11,488 nucleotides of DNA from Sulfurimonas sp. GTDB taxonomy: Bacteria > Campylobacterota > Campylobacteria > Campylobacterales > Sulfurimonadaceae. The notes below the pieces were generated by a model that had not been told where the DNA came from, ran no database searches, and saw nothing but the letters and a program-made list of their open reading frames with translations. Location of the stretch: positions 1 through 11,488 of the forward strand of contig WFPU01000182.1 in assembly GCA_015487435.1 (NCBI GenBank), in the 5' to 3' direction. Shown one piece after another: positions 1 to 7,615 of this stretch. A program made the translations under genes and the position numbers. How positions within the stretch are numbered: the stretch's first letter is position 1; every line of letters starts with the position of its first letter.

Positions 1-1
1 C

Positions 2-793
2 TTATATATAGAGCCTAGCGTAATAAAAAAATTTAAGAGTAGTGTTATTGTTATAAACACAGCTGTTATATTGACTATACTTTTATTTAGTATTTTGACA
101 TTTCCACTTATATATTTTGCATATAAAAAATTAAATGAGCATAGGTTGGCCCTATTATCTAGCAATATTATGATGATAAATACTTTAGGTAATGCCATAG
201 CTCTAAGGGATAGTGATACTGATGAGCATAACTATAGGGTAACGCTATATGCAATAAAACTAGCTCAAAAACTTGCTTTAAATAAAAAAGATATACAAAA
301 ACTAATTAAGGGCGCTTTTTTACACGATATTGGTAAAATTGGCATATCTGATAATATTTTACTTAAAAATAATAAGTTAAGTGAGGATGAGTTTTCTATA
401 ATGAAAAAGCATGTCCTCATAGGTGCTTCACTTGTAAAAGAGAGTAGTTGGCTGGAAGATTCTACTGATATTATTTTAAATCATCATGAAAGATTTGATG
501 GTAGTGGTTACCCACATAAAATAAAAGGTTTAGATATACCAAAAATAGCTCGTTTATTTACAATTGTAGATGTTTTTGATGCTTTAACCTCAAAACGACC
601 ATACAAAGAAGCGTTTAGTTATGAAGATAGTATTAACATAATAAAAAATGAATGTAATACACACTTTGACTCTGATTTAGTTGATACATTTATTCAAATA
701 TCAAAAGAGCTATATGATTCTACTAGTTCAAAACCAAAAGAGCAGTTAAAAAAAGAGTTGGATGTATTAATTAAACATTATTTTTTTGATTAA
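2..793 (+). CDS. HD-GYP domain protein, probable c-di-GMP phosphodiesterase (5' end cut by window edge)
   Basis: The frame is open with no stop back to base 2, so the gene begins outside the window; the TTG at 71 is probably internal. The first visible residues form a hydrophobic helix (about bases 38-125), apparently the last membrane segment of a sensor whose periplasmic part lies upstream. The rest is an HD-GYP domain. It shows the first metal-binding His in DEHNYRV (His at 227-229), HDIGKIG (from 323), a further His in MKKHV, HHERFDGSGYP (482-514), and the DVFDALTS..RPYK block. All the usual metal ligands and the GYP loop are present, so it is probably active. Known family role: hydrolysis of cyclic di-GMP, lowering the signal that favours biofilm over motility. 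The input sensed cannot be read here. Its TAA overlaps the stop of the convergent molybdoenzyme gene. Domain call is firm; the specific substrate is family inference. Confidence 0.9.
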   Translation, partial: LYIEPSVIKKFKSSVIVINTAVILTILLFSILTFPLIYFAYKKLNEHRLALLSSNIMMINTLGNAIALRDSDTDEHNYRVTLYAIKLAQKLALNKKDIQKLIKGAFLHDIGKIGISDNILLKNNKLSEDEFSIMKKHVLIGASLVKESSWLEDSTDIILNHHERFDGSGYPHKIKGLDIPKIARLFTIVDVFDALTSKRPYKEAFSYEDSINIIKNECNTHFDSDLVDTFIQISKELYDSTSSKPKEQLKKELDVLIKHYFFD

Positions 794-2526
794 CACCTAT
801 TTATCTCAACTTTTTCTTCTTGATACGCTGCACTTTTTCCAAAGAAACTAGGAAGTGAGGTTGTAAGTGCATTTACCCCTTTTGTTCCACTGTAGATTAA
901 AACACAATCATCTCTTAAATTGTTGTTTATCTTAACTTTTAACTTTACATTACCAATCGATGAACTTATATTAACAAGTTCATCCTCTTTAAAACCAAGT
1001 GAACTATTTAGGTAAACATTTTCCTCACGGTTAAACTGAGAATTTTGACTTTTATAACTTTTTGAAGTGATTAGATACAGCCCTTTATCTTTATATTCTG
1101 GCTTATCAAATTCTTCTAAAAAAGCAAACTTTTTCGTATCTGTATCAAAACTATCTTTATATGGAATCTCTTCTCTATCTTTTACATGCCAGGAACCATC
1201 TTCTCTTTTAGCCCCAAAGCTTTTAAAATACTCTATATATTCAGCTTCACTTTTAAGTTTAACATTAAAACTATTACAAAGATAAGCACTTAAGTCATAT
1301 TCGCTAATACCATAATCACACTCTGCCACACGAGGCATATTTATGATTGCATTGTGTGAGTAAGAAGTTCTTATATCATTTTTATATAGAAAATTTTTAG
1401 CAGGGATTACTAGATGTGCCATTGCACTCGATTCGTTTTCTTCTAATCCAAAATAGACTATATTTTTAACGGATGAAATCTCTTTTATAACTCTAAATGA
1501 ATCTGGCATTTGAGAGAGTGGATTTGTACCTTGAATAAATACAGTTTTAAACTTACTAAACTTTGTATCTACCTTTGATACTTTCTTTGCTTTTGTGTTA
1601 AAAGGGGAACTTATAGCTTCTTTTGAGTTACCAAGATAAGCTACACCACACCCCTCTTTTCCAAATAAACCAAGATTTACTGCAAATGCGTCTATAGCTT
1701 GCATAACATCTGCTCCATCACGGTATTTTTGAATTCCAACTCCACAAACTATTGCTACTTTTTTATCTTCAATTAGACCTAAAAAATCACCAATTTGTCC
1801 TAAAGTTACATCTATGAAATCAAGCGTTTTTTTTATGCGAAGAGTTTGAGATAATTCATAATATTCTTCGTATTCATTGGCAATTTTTTCTAAATACTTT
1901 TCATCATAATTTCCCTCAATATGTAAAAATCTACTTAACATAAATGCTAATAAAATATCTGTATGAGGCTTTATTTGTATATACAAATCTGCACTTGAGG
2001 CTATTTTTGTTTTTACTGGGTCTATAACTATGATTTTTTTATCTTTAATTACTGGTAACAAGTGAGAGTTAGTAATATGTGGATTTCTTCCCCAGATTAT
2101 CACTACATCTGATTTTGATATCTCACTAAGTGGCATATTTTTATTACTTCCACGACCCTTAATAATTCCAGCTTCGCCAGCACCATCACACAAACTTCCA
2201 TCTGTTAGTGTAGCTCCATATGAAGCAAAAAAATGACTAGTTACATCTTGCATAAGTCCAAAATTACCATTCCCTTTGTAATGAAGTATTTCATCTTTAT
2301 TAGAATCTTCAATCATCTCTTTTAGTCTTAAAAGAGCCTCATCCATGGTGATCTCTTCTCCATTATATCTTGGTTTAGTTATATGGGTAAATTTTTTGTA
2401 ATGATTTAAATGTGGACATAAAAACCCATTTGTATGACCATTTTTTTTTGGAGTTATTTTATCATTTTCATATACTATCTCACAAGCATCAAAACAATCA
2501 AGTGGACATGCAGTATTATTATTCAT
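790..2526 (-). CDS. Cytoplasmic molybdopterin oxidoreductase with N-terminal 4Fe-4S site (substrate unknown)
   Basis: A 578-residue member of the DMSO reductase/formate dehydrogenase superfamily. The N-terminus has Cys7, Cys11, Cys15 and Cys37 (CPLDCFDAC then FLCPH), the usual 4Fe-4S arrangement. A GSLCDGAG motif follows, with Cys113 the likely molybdenum ligand, then a dinucleotide-binding middle (VVIIWGRNP, about 142-150; IVIDP, about 170) and a C-terminal cofactor-binding domain (about 480-578). No Tat signal precedes the first cysteine, so it should stay in the cytoplasm. It is short for the superfamily (often 700-1000 residues). The CPLDC..C and SLCDxAG motifs recall a poorly characterised MopB subgroup, which gives no substrate. 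No electron-transfer or membrane subunit is adjacent. The start overlaps the upstream adaptor gene by 8 bases and has only a weak ribosome site, suggesting translational coupling. Family sure; reaction unknown. Confidence 0.88.
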   Translation of the reverse strand: MNNNTACPLDCFDACEIVYENDKITPKKNGHTNGFLCPHLNHYKKFTHITKPRYNGEEITMDEALLRLKEMIEDSNKDEILHYKGNGNFGLMQDVTSHFFASYGATLTDGSLCDGAGEAGIIKGRGSNKNMPLSEISKSDVVIIWGRNPHITNSHLLPVIKDKKIIVIDPVKTKIASSADLYIQIKPHTDILLAFMLSRFLHIEGNYDEKYLEKIANEYEEYYELSQTLRIKKTLDFIDVTLGQIGDFLGLIEDKKVAIVCGVGIQKYRDGADVMQAIDAFAVNLGLFGKEGCGVAYLGNSKEAISSPFNTKAKKVSKVDTKFSKFKTVFIQGTNPLSQMPDSFRVIKEISSVKNIVYFGLEENESSAMAHLVIPAKNFLYKNDIRTSYSHNAIINMPRVAECDYGISEYDLSAYLCNSFNVKLKSEAEYIEYFKSFGAKREDGSWHVKDREEIPYKDSFDTDTKKFAFLEEFDKPEYKDKGLYLITSKSYKSQNSQFNREENVYLNSSLGFKEDELVNISSSIGNVKLKVKINNNLRDDCVLIYSGTKGVNALTTSLPSFFGKSAAYQEEKVEINRC

Positions 2527-3316
2527 CTTTTAATTCTACCTTTACAAGTTTAGAAAAAATCTTTGGAGATTTTATAATTATTTGTGCCATATATTTTGAA
2601 ATATTTTTTGAATCTGCAATATTTAAGACTCTATTTACTTTATAATTTGTTTTTACCCCATCTAAATAAACTATTTTTTTTTCAATATCAAGTACTTCTT
2701 CTTTACTTAGATATATAGTCAATTTTGCTTTAAATATATCTGCAACTATTGCTAATGGAGTTGAAATATTAACAACTTGACCACTTTTAACGAGTAAATC
2801 ATAAAGTATATACCCTTTTGCTCTTAAATTTTTATCATCCACTATACGTTTTAATTTTGCCTCTCTTAATTTTAAATCTGTTATTTGAATTTTAAAATTT
2901 TGTATCTCTTTTTTCGTGTTTAAAAGTAAATTTTCACTTGCAATTAAATCATAAAATTCTCTATTTTTTTCTACTTGTGATTTTATTTTTAAGGATTCTA
3001 TTTTTTTATAGTTTTCTCTTTTTTTGACAGTTGCTTTTTCAAGATTTATCCAAATTTGTTCACTTAACTTTAAATTATTAGCCAAGTATTCAAGTTTTTC
3101 TTTAATATATGTCAATTCTTGAATATCTAAGTCAGAATCAATTTTTATGTATGGCTCATTTGATAATATCTTACCTAAATTATTTTCATCTGAATATATT
3201 ACTAAGCCAGATACATTAGAACTAATATTTCTAATTTCATACGGCTGCACCTTTGAATAGTAAACCTCACCAAATAATAAAACAATACTAAAAAATAAAA
3301 TACTTAAAATTTTCAT
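2519..3316 (-). CDS. HlyD-like periplasmic adaptor (membrane fusion) protein
   Basis: A 265-residue protein that starts with a hydrophobic signal segment (residues 1-16) followed by a short beta-rich stretch (about 25-60, SSNVSGLV). A long charged helical hairpin follows (about 65-165, rich in Lys, Glu and Leu), then a second beta segment (about 166-195, KSGQVV..STPLAIV) resembling the returning half of a lipoyl/barrel-sandwich domain, and a beta-barrel-like tail. This is the layout of adaptors in RND, ABC and MacA/HlyD exporters, which bridge an inner-membrane pump and an outer-membrane channel. It is shorter than many adaptors, and no pump or TolC-like gene lies beside it. AAAAGG stands upstream of the ATG. 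Its 3' end overlaps the molybdoenzyme start, so the two are probably one transcript. Family assignment rests on domain layout, since such adaptors have weak sequence conservation; an isolated periplasmic coiled-coil protein is the alternative. Confidence 0.65.
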   Translation of the reverse strand: MKILSILFFSIVLLFGEVYYSKVQPYEIRNISSNVSGLVIYSDENNLGKILSNEPYIKIDSDLDIQELTYIKEKLEYLANNLKLSEQIWINLEKATVKKRENYKKIESLKIKSQVEKNREFYDLIASENLLLNTKKEIQNFKIQITDLKLREAKLKRIVDDKNLRAKGYILYDLLVKSGQVVNISTPLAIVADIFKAKLTIYLSKEEVLDIEKKIVYLDGVKTNYKVNRVLNIADSKNISKYMAQIIIKSPKIFSKLVKVELKDE

Positions 3317-3334
3317 AAATAACCTTTTAAGTCT

Positions 3335-3340
3335 ATTTTA
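3335..3340 (-). promoter_or_regulatory. Candidate -10 of the adaptor-molybdoenzyme operon
   Basis: On the minus strand the sequence reads TGG then TAAAAT, an extended -10 element. It ends about 18 bases before the adaptor start codon, giving a leader of roughly a dozen bases that still contains the AAAAGG ribosome site. No convincing -35 is seen, as is usual for sigma-70 promoters in this phylum. Confidence 0.4.
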
Positions 3341-3384
3341 CCATTTCATTATTAACATTAAAGCATATTTCATTTTAATTTTGC

Positions 3385-3390
3385 TACTAT
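3385..3390 (+). promoter_or_regulatory. Candidate extended -10 of cheV
   Basis: TTTTGC followed by TACTAT forms a TGn-extended -10 preceded by a T-rich stretch. It lies 29 bases before the cheV ATG, with the ribosome site GAAAGGG in between. The same TTTGCTA core occurs before the gene at 8367. No sigma-54 or sigma-28 motif was recognised. Confidence 0.45.
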
Positions 3391-3419
3391 GTAGGTAATA
3401 TTTATTCGAAAGGGTTTTA

Positions 3420-4361
3420 ATGTCTGTTTTAGATAATGTAGATGCAGCCACCAACCTAGCAAAAAACAATGAACTTCAACTTTTAGTTTTTAGAGTTAGT
3501 GAGTGTGCTGAATCAGCATTTTATGCGATTAATGTTTTTAAAACAAGAGAAGTCGTTGAGTCTAAAAATCATTTTTTAACTCAAATACCATCAGCTCATC
3601 CGTTGCTAGAGGGTACTATTACTCTTCGTGGATTACAAATTCCAATTTTAAACTTACCACAATGGTTAGAGATATCACTAACAAAAGAAGATATTGCAAA
3701 ATCTAATATACTTATTTGTGATTTTAACGGTATTATAATTGGTCTTAGAATTATGGATGCATATAGGGTTATTAAGAAAAACTGGAATGAGATGCACGCA
3801 CCAGATAGTTATCGTCAAAAAGATGGCGTAGTGATGAATCATACAAGATTAGAGAATGGTAGTCTATGTCTTATACTCGATTATGAAAAACTTTTATCTG
3901 ATGTAATCCCTCAGGCTATGGTAGATGTACTAGAATCTCCTGCAAATTTACAAGATTTAGTAATCCCTACAAAATTAGCACAAGGTATAGTTTTAATAGC
4001 TGAAGATTCAAAAACAGCACAAACCCATCTAAGACAAATATTTGATCATGCAAAATTATCTATGAAAATATTTGATAATGGAAAACTACTAGTTGATCAT
4101 ATTTTTGCTATGGATGACCCATCTATTATTCCTGCTGTAATTACAGATATTGAGATGCCAGAGATGTCTGGTTTTACAGTAATTCAAGAACTAAAAAAGA
4201 ATCCAATGACAAAAAATATTCCAATAATTGTAAATTCTTCTATGACTGGACATAACAATAAACGAGAAGCTGAAGTGCTAGGTGCTGATGGTTTTATAGA
4301 TAAAACTAAAAGTCATAATGTAATTCCACTTATTGTTGATGCTATGAGTAAGCATGTTTAA
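3420..4361 (+). CDS. cheV: Chemotaxis coupling/response-regulator protein CheV
   Basis: A 313-residue fusion of a CheW domain (about 15-165) and a response-regulator receiver domain (about 188-312), the defining CheV architecture at its usual length. The receiver has the acidic pair Glu195-Asp196 (IAEDS), the phospho-acceptor Asp243 (ITDIEMPEMSG), Ser273/Ser274 at the switch position and the conserved Lys295 (FIDKTK), so it should be phosphorylatable by CheA. Known role: coupling chemoreceptor arrays to CheA at the inner membrane, with phosphorylation tuning adaptation. Campylobacterota carry one to three CheV paralogues; which one this is cannot be told here. GAAAGGG precedes the ATG by 5 bases. 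It stands alone, divergent from the adaptor gene and convergent with the oad operon, so it is probably monocistronic. Confidence 0.96.
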   Translation: MSVLDNVDAATNLAKNNELQLLVFRVSECAESAFYAINVFKTREVVESKNHFLTQIPSAHPLLEGTITLRGLQIPILNLPQWLEISLTKEDIAKSNILICDFNGIIIGLRIMDAYRVIKKNWNEMHAPDSYRQKDGVVMNHTRLENGSLCLILDYEKLLSDVIPQAMVDVLESPANLQDLVIPTKLAQGIVLIAEDSKTAQTHLRQIFDHAKLSMKIFDNGKLLVDHIFAMDDPSIIPAVITDIEMPEMSGFTVIQELKKNPMTKNIPIIVNSSMTGHNNKREAEVLGADGFIDKTKSHNVIPLIVDAMSKHV

Positions 4362-4398
4362 TTAAAGTGATGTAGATTTAAGGCGCATAGAGAGGAAG

Positions 4399-4412
4399 TG
4401 CACTATTGTGCA
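4399..4412. other. Short hairpin in the cheV/oadB intergenic gap
   Basis: TGCAC and GTGCA pair across a four-base TATT loop, giving a five-pair hairpin (a sixth G.T pair is possible). It sits beside the longer inverted repeat at 4421-4447. No T-tract follows on either strand, so it is not a standard terminator by itself. Confidence 0.45.
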
Positions 4413-4420
4413 TGATGATT

Positions 4421-4447
4421 ATAGCAACGCAGAAGATGCGTCGCTAT
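4421..4447. terminator. Probable bidirectional terminator between cheV and oadB
   Basis: The arms 4421-4431 and 4437-4447 form an 11-position stem around a five-base loop. The single imperfect position is A/C on the plus strand but a G.U wobble in the minus-strand RNA, so the hairpin is more stable for the oad transcript. It begins 17 bases past the oadB stop and 60 past the cheV stop. The plus-strand side is followed by a fairly T-rich run (TTGAATTTTATG). The minus-strand side lacks a U-tract, so efficiency there is uncertain. Confidence 0.6.
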
Positions 4448-4463
4448 TTGAATTTTATGTATA

Positions 4464-5795
4464 TTATTGAAATAATGAGATTAATACTCCGGCTGCTACG
4501 GCTGAACCTATTACACCCGCAACATTTGGACCCATCGCATGCATCAGCAACATATTTGAGCGGTCATATTCCATACCAACCTTATTCGATACACGAGCTG
4601 CCATTGGAACGGCTGATACACCAGCTGAACCAATAAGTGGATTAACTTTATTTCCTGGGAACAGATTCATAATCTTAGCCATAATTACACCAGAAGCAGT
4701 ACCAACAGAGAATGCAACAATACCAAGAGCCATAATAAACATAGTATCAGGAACTAAAAACTCATTTGCTGCTAGTTTTGAACCAACACCAAGACCTAAG
4801 AAAATAGTTACTATATTAATAAGTGAATTTTGAAGAGTGTCGTTAAGACGCTCAACAACACCTGATTCTTTTAAGAAGTTACCAAACATAAATGCACCAA
4901 TAAGTGGTGTAGCCGCTGGAAGAACTAAAATAGCAAGAGTAAGAACCATTATAGGGAAAACCAATTTCTCTAAACGAGACACATGACGAAGTGTAGTCAT
5001 TTTGATTTTTCTCTCAGCCTCACTTGTTAATGCTTTCATAATTGGAGGTTGAATAATTGGAACCATAGCCATATATGAATATGATGCTACAGCAATAGCA
5101 CCTAAAAGTTCTGGAGCAAGTTTAGTAGCAATAAAAATAGATGTTGGACCATCAGCACCACCAATAATTGATATAGCAGAAGCTTGTTGAAGTGTAAAAT
5201 CAGCAAGACCAAAATGACTTAATGCAACTGCACCAACAAGTGTTCCAAAAATACCAAACTGAGCAGCTCCACCAAGTAGTGCTGTTTTAGGATTTGATAG
5301 AAGAGGACCAAAATCAGTCATAGCACCAACACCCATAAATATCAGAATAGGAAACATCTCATTTGAAAGACCCATATTATATATAATACCTAAAAAACCA
5401 TGTTCTCCAGCAATTCCCGCAATAGGGATATTGGCTAATAATCCACCAAAAGCGATAGGTAGAAGCAGGAGTGGCTCAAAACCTTTTCTAATTGCTAACC
5501 AAAAAAGAAAAAATGTGAGGATAATCATAATTATACGACCCCATGACTTATGAAAATCACTTATTGTTGCACCGTGAGAATCTAATTCATCTGGGTTAGG
5601 GTTAATAAATGCATATATACCTGTTGAAGTTAAAAAACCACCAACCATCTCAGAAAAAGGCTTAGTCTCATAAGTCTCCTCTTTGTGTGTGTTATTTACA
5701 GTCTCTTCTGGTGAGTGTGCCGGAACACTTGCATAGGCCGAACTCACACCAAGAAGTATAAATAAAGTAAAAAGTTTTATTACAAAAGATTTCAT
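4464..5795 (-). CDS. oadB: Oxaloacetate decarboxylase beta subunit (Na+-translocating)
   Basis: A 443-residue polytopic inner-membrane protein. Recalled hallmarks of the family are present: FEPLLLLPI, GAMTDFGPLL, GGADGPTSIF (Asp215, matching the Na+-binding/proton-donor Asp of the Klebsiella protein), the YSYMAMVPIIQPPI helix, ARKIKMTT-like loop region, and NPLIGSAGVSAVPMAARVSNKVG near the C-terminus in overlapping blocks. It receives carboxybiotin from OadA, releases CO2 and couples this to Na+ export. The N-terminus is unusual: residues 1-22 look like a cleavable signal peptide (SSAYAS) and about 50 polar residues follow before the conserved core. The loop after NIPIAG seems shorter than in Klebsiella. 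The ATG is well supported by AGGAT overlapping the oadA stop, 6 bases upstream. Last gene of the operon, followed by a hairpin at 4421-4447. Confidence 0.95.
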   Translation of the reverse strand: MKSFVIKLFTLFILLGVSSAYASVPAHSPEETVNNTHKEETYETKPFSEMVGGFLTSTGIYAFINPNPDELDSHGATISDFHKSWGRIIMIILTFFLFWLAIRKGFEPLLLLPIAFGGLLANIPIAGIAGEHGFLGIIYNMGLSNEMFPILIFMGVGAMTDFGPLLSNPKTALLGGAAQFGIFGTLVGAVALSHFGLADFTLQQASAISIIGGADGPTSIFIATKLAPELLGAIAVASYSYMAMVPIIQPPIMKALTSEAERKIKMTTLRHVSRLEKLVFPIMVLTLAILVLPAATPLIGAFMFGNFLKESGVVERLNDTLQNSLINIVTIFLGLGVGSKLAANEFLVPDTMFIMALGIVAFSVGTASGVIMAKIMNLFPGNKVNPLIGSAGVSAVPMAARVSNKVGMEYDRSNMLLMHAMGPNVAGVIGSAVAAGVLISLFQ

Positions 5796-5801
5796 TTAAT
5801 A

Positions 5802-7607
5802 TTATCCTAATACTGCTACGAGTTGACCTTCTACTACTTTATCATTTGTAGCAACATTTATTGATTTAATCACCCCACCTTTTGGTGCAACGACATCAAT
5901 CTCCATTTTCATAGATTCTAAAATCAAAATTACATCTCCCTCATTTACACTTTGTCCTGGATTAGCAACAATTTTCCAAACACTTCCTGGAAGAAGAGCT
6001 TTAATATCTATTTGATCAGCAGAAGTTGTTGGAGTTGAAGCTGGAGCTGGAGCAGTTGATGCACTTTCCCCATTGACCGCTGTAACTTGAATATCTGCAT
6101 CACCTTCTGCAACTTGAACACTAAACTTTTGACCATCTACTACTACTGTATAATTTCCATTACCCATATTTGAGCTTCCTTCACAATCTTGTTTCATTTC
6201 TGAAATTTTTCTGATATTTAATTCGCCTTCACCTTTAAGAAAAGCAATACCTTTTTCTTGACATGCTGCCGCAATAAATATATTTTCTTCGGTTATCTCT
6301 AAATCTTCTTTTTTAAGTTCATCTATTGCATGTTGAAGAGATTTTGTTTCATCTGCATTTGCAATATCAAGAGCATTCTCGGTTGTAGGTTCTAATCCTA
6401 ATTTTTCAGATGCAATTTTAACAATCTTAGGATCAGGTGCAACTGGAGTTTTTCCAAAATAACCAAGCACCATTCTTCCATAACCTGGAGCAATAGCTTT
6501 CCAAGGTCCCTGCATTACATTATTGAGAGCTTGTTGAAAATAAAACTGAGAAACTGGTGTTACAGATGTACCATAACCACCTTTTTCAACAACTTCGGTC
6601 ATAGCTGCTATAACTTCTGGAAATTTTTCTAAGATACCATTATCACGCATCATTTGAGTATTTGCAGTAAGTGCCCCACCTGGCATAGGAGAAAATGGAA
6701 TCACTGGAGAAACCATAGTCGCCTCTGGCGGCATAAAGTAATCACTTAAACAATTTTGTAACTCTTTTTCATAAGTAAGAATTTTTTCAATCTCTAATCC
6801 ACCAAGATCAAAATTCATATCCTTAGTTGCATGAAGCATAGTTAAAATATCTGGCTGACTTGTTCCTCCACTTACAGGAGCAGCCGCCATATCAATACCA
6901 TCAATACCAGCGTCTAATGCAGCCATATATGCAGCAACAGACACACCAGCAGTTTCATGAGTATGTAAACGAAGGTGAGTATCTTCGCCTACAAGTTTTC
7001 TAGCCATTACTATAGTTTCATGTACTTTTTGAGGATTTGAGGTTCCAGATGCATCTTTAAAGCAGATACTATCATATGGAATACCACTATCTAAAATTTC
7101 ACGAAGAGTTTTTTCATAAAAATCAACATCATGGGCACCATGACAACCTGGGGGTAAATCCATCATAGTAATAGCAACTTCATGTTTTAAACCATAATGA
7201 GTGATTCTTTCACCTGAATATTTTAAATTTTCAACATCATTCAAGGCATCGAAGTTACGGATAGTTGTAGTTCCATGTTTTTTGAATAATTTTGCGTGTA
7301 AATCAATTAACTCTTTTGAACCTGTATCAAGCATTACTGTGTTAACACCGCGAGCTAATGTTTGAAGATTAGCATCTGGACCAACTATTTCACGAAATTT
7401 ATCCATCATCTCAAAAGCATCTTCACGAAGATAAAAGTAAAGTGATTGGAATCTAGCTCCACCACCAAATTCAAAGTGATTTATACCAGCTGTTTTTGCA
7501 GCTTCTACTGCTGGAAAAAAGTCATCCATAAGTACACGACCACCGTAAACTGACTGGAAGCCATCTCGAAAAGTTGTATCCATTATGTCTATATATTTTT
7601 TAGCCAT
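5802..7607 (-). CDS. oadA: Oxaloacetate decarboxylase alpha subunit, biotin carrier (PycB-like)
   Basis: A 601-residue cytoplasmic enzyme. The N-terminal HMGL-like carboxyltransferase barrel (about 5-280) carries metal ligand Asp15 (TTFRDGFQS), Lys184 in CFKDASG, and His215/His217 in LHTHETAG. A conserved middle domain (about 300-460) has PFSPMPGGALTANTQ. A Pro/Ala/Thr linker (about 510-530) leads to the C-terminal biotinyl domain with ESMKM, Lys567 being the biotinylation site. It moves the carboxyl of oxaloacetate onto biotin, yielding pyruvate. The sequence resembles what is annotated as PycB (pyruvate carboxylase subunit B) in Campylobacter, so the reverse use with a separate PycA is possible; neighbouring oadG and oadB favour the decarboxylase. 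Start supported by AAGGATT between the oadG stop and the ATG (8-base gap). Confidence 0.93.
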   Translation of the reverse strand: MAKKYIDIMDTTFRDGFQSVYGGRVLMDDFFPAVEAAKTAGINHFEFGGGARFQSLYFYLREDAFEMMDKFREIVGPDANLQTLARGVNTVMLDTGSKELIDLHAKLFKKHGTTTIRNFDALNDVENLKYSGERITHYGLKHEVAITMMDLPPGCHGAHDVDFYEKTLREILDSGIPYDSICFKDASGTSNPQKVHETIVMARKLVGEDTHLRLHTHETAGVSVAAYMAALDAGIDGIDMAAAPVSGGTSQPDILTMLHATKDMNFDLGGLEIEKILTYEKELQNCLSDYFMPPEATMVSPVIPFSPMPGGALTANTQMMRDNGILEKFPEVIAAMTEVVEKGGYGTSVTPVSQFYFQQALNNVMQGPWKAIAPGYGRMVLGYFGKTPVAPDPKIVKIASEKLGLEPTTENALDIANADETKSLQHAIDELKKEDLEITEENIFIAAACQEKGIAFLKGEGELNIRKISEMKQDCEGSSNMGNGNYTVVVDGQKFSVQVAEGDADIQVTAVNGESASTAPAPASTPTTSADQIDIKALLPGSVWKIVANPGQSVNEGDVILILESMKMEIDVVAPKGGVIKSINVATNDKVVEGQLVAVLG

Positions 7608-7615
7608 TTTAATCC

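Noticed and set aside
1067..1285. Plus-strand ORF of 72 codons inside the molybdoenzyme gene.
   Set aside because: Antisense shadow of a conserved gene, with no ribosome site and a Ser/Leu-rich product typical of antisense frames.
2412..2645. Plus-strand ORF of 77 codons across the adaptor/molybdoenzyme junction.
   Set aside because: It is antisense to two well-supported genes and its product is low-complexity and Phe-rich.
4406..4636. Plus-strand ORF of 76 codons beginning in the cheV/oadB gap.
   Set aside because: Most of it is antisense to the conserved oadB C-terminus; its start lies inside the hairpin region with no ribosome site.
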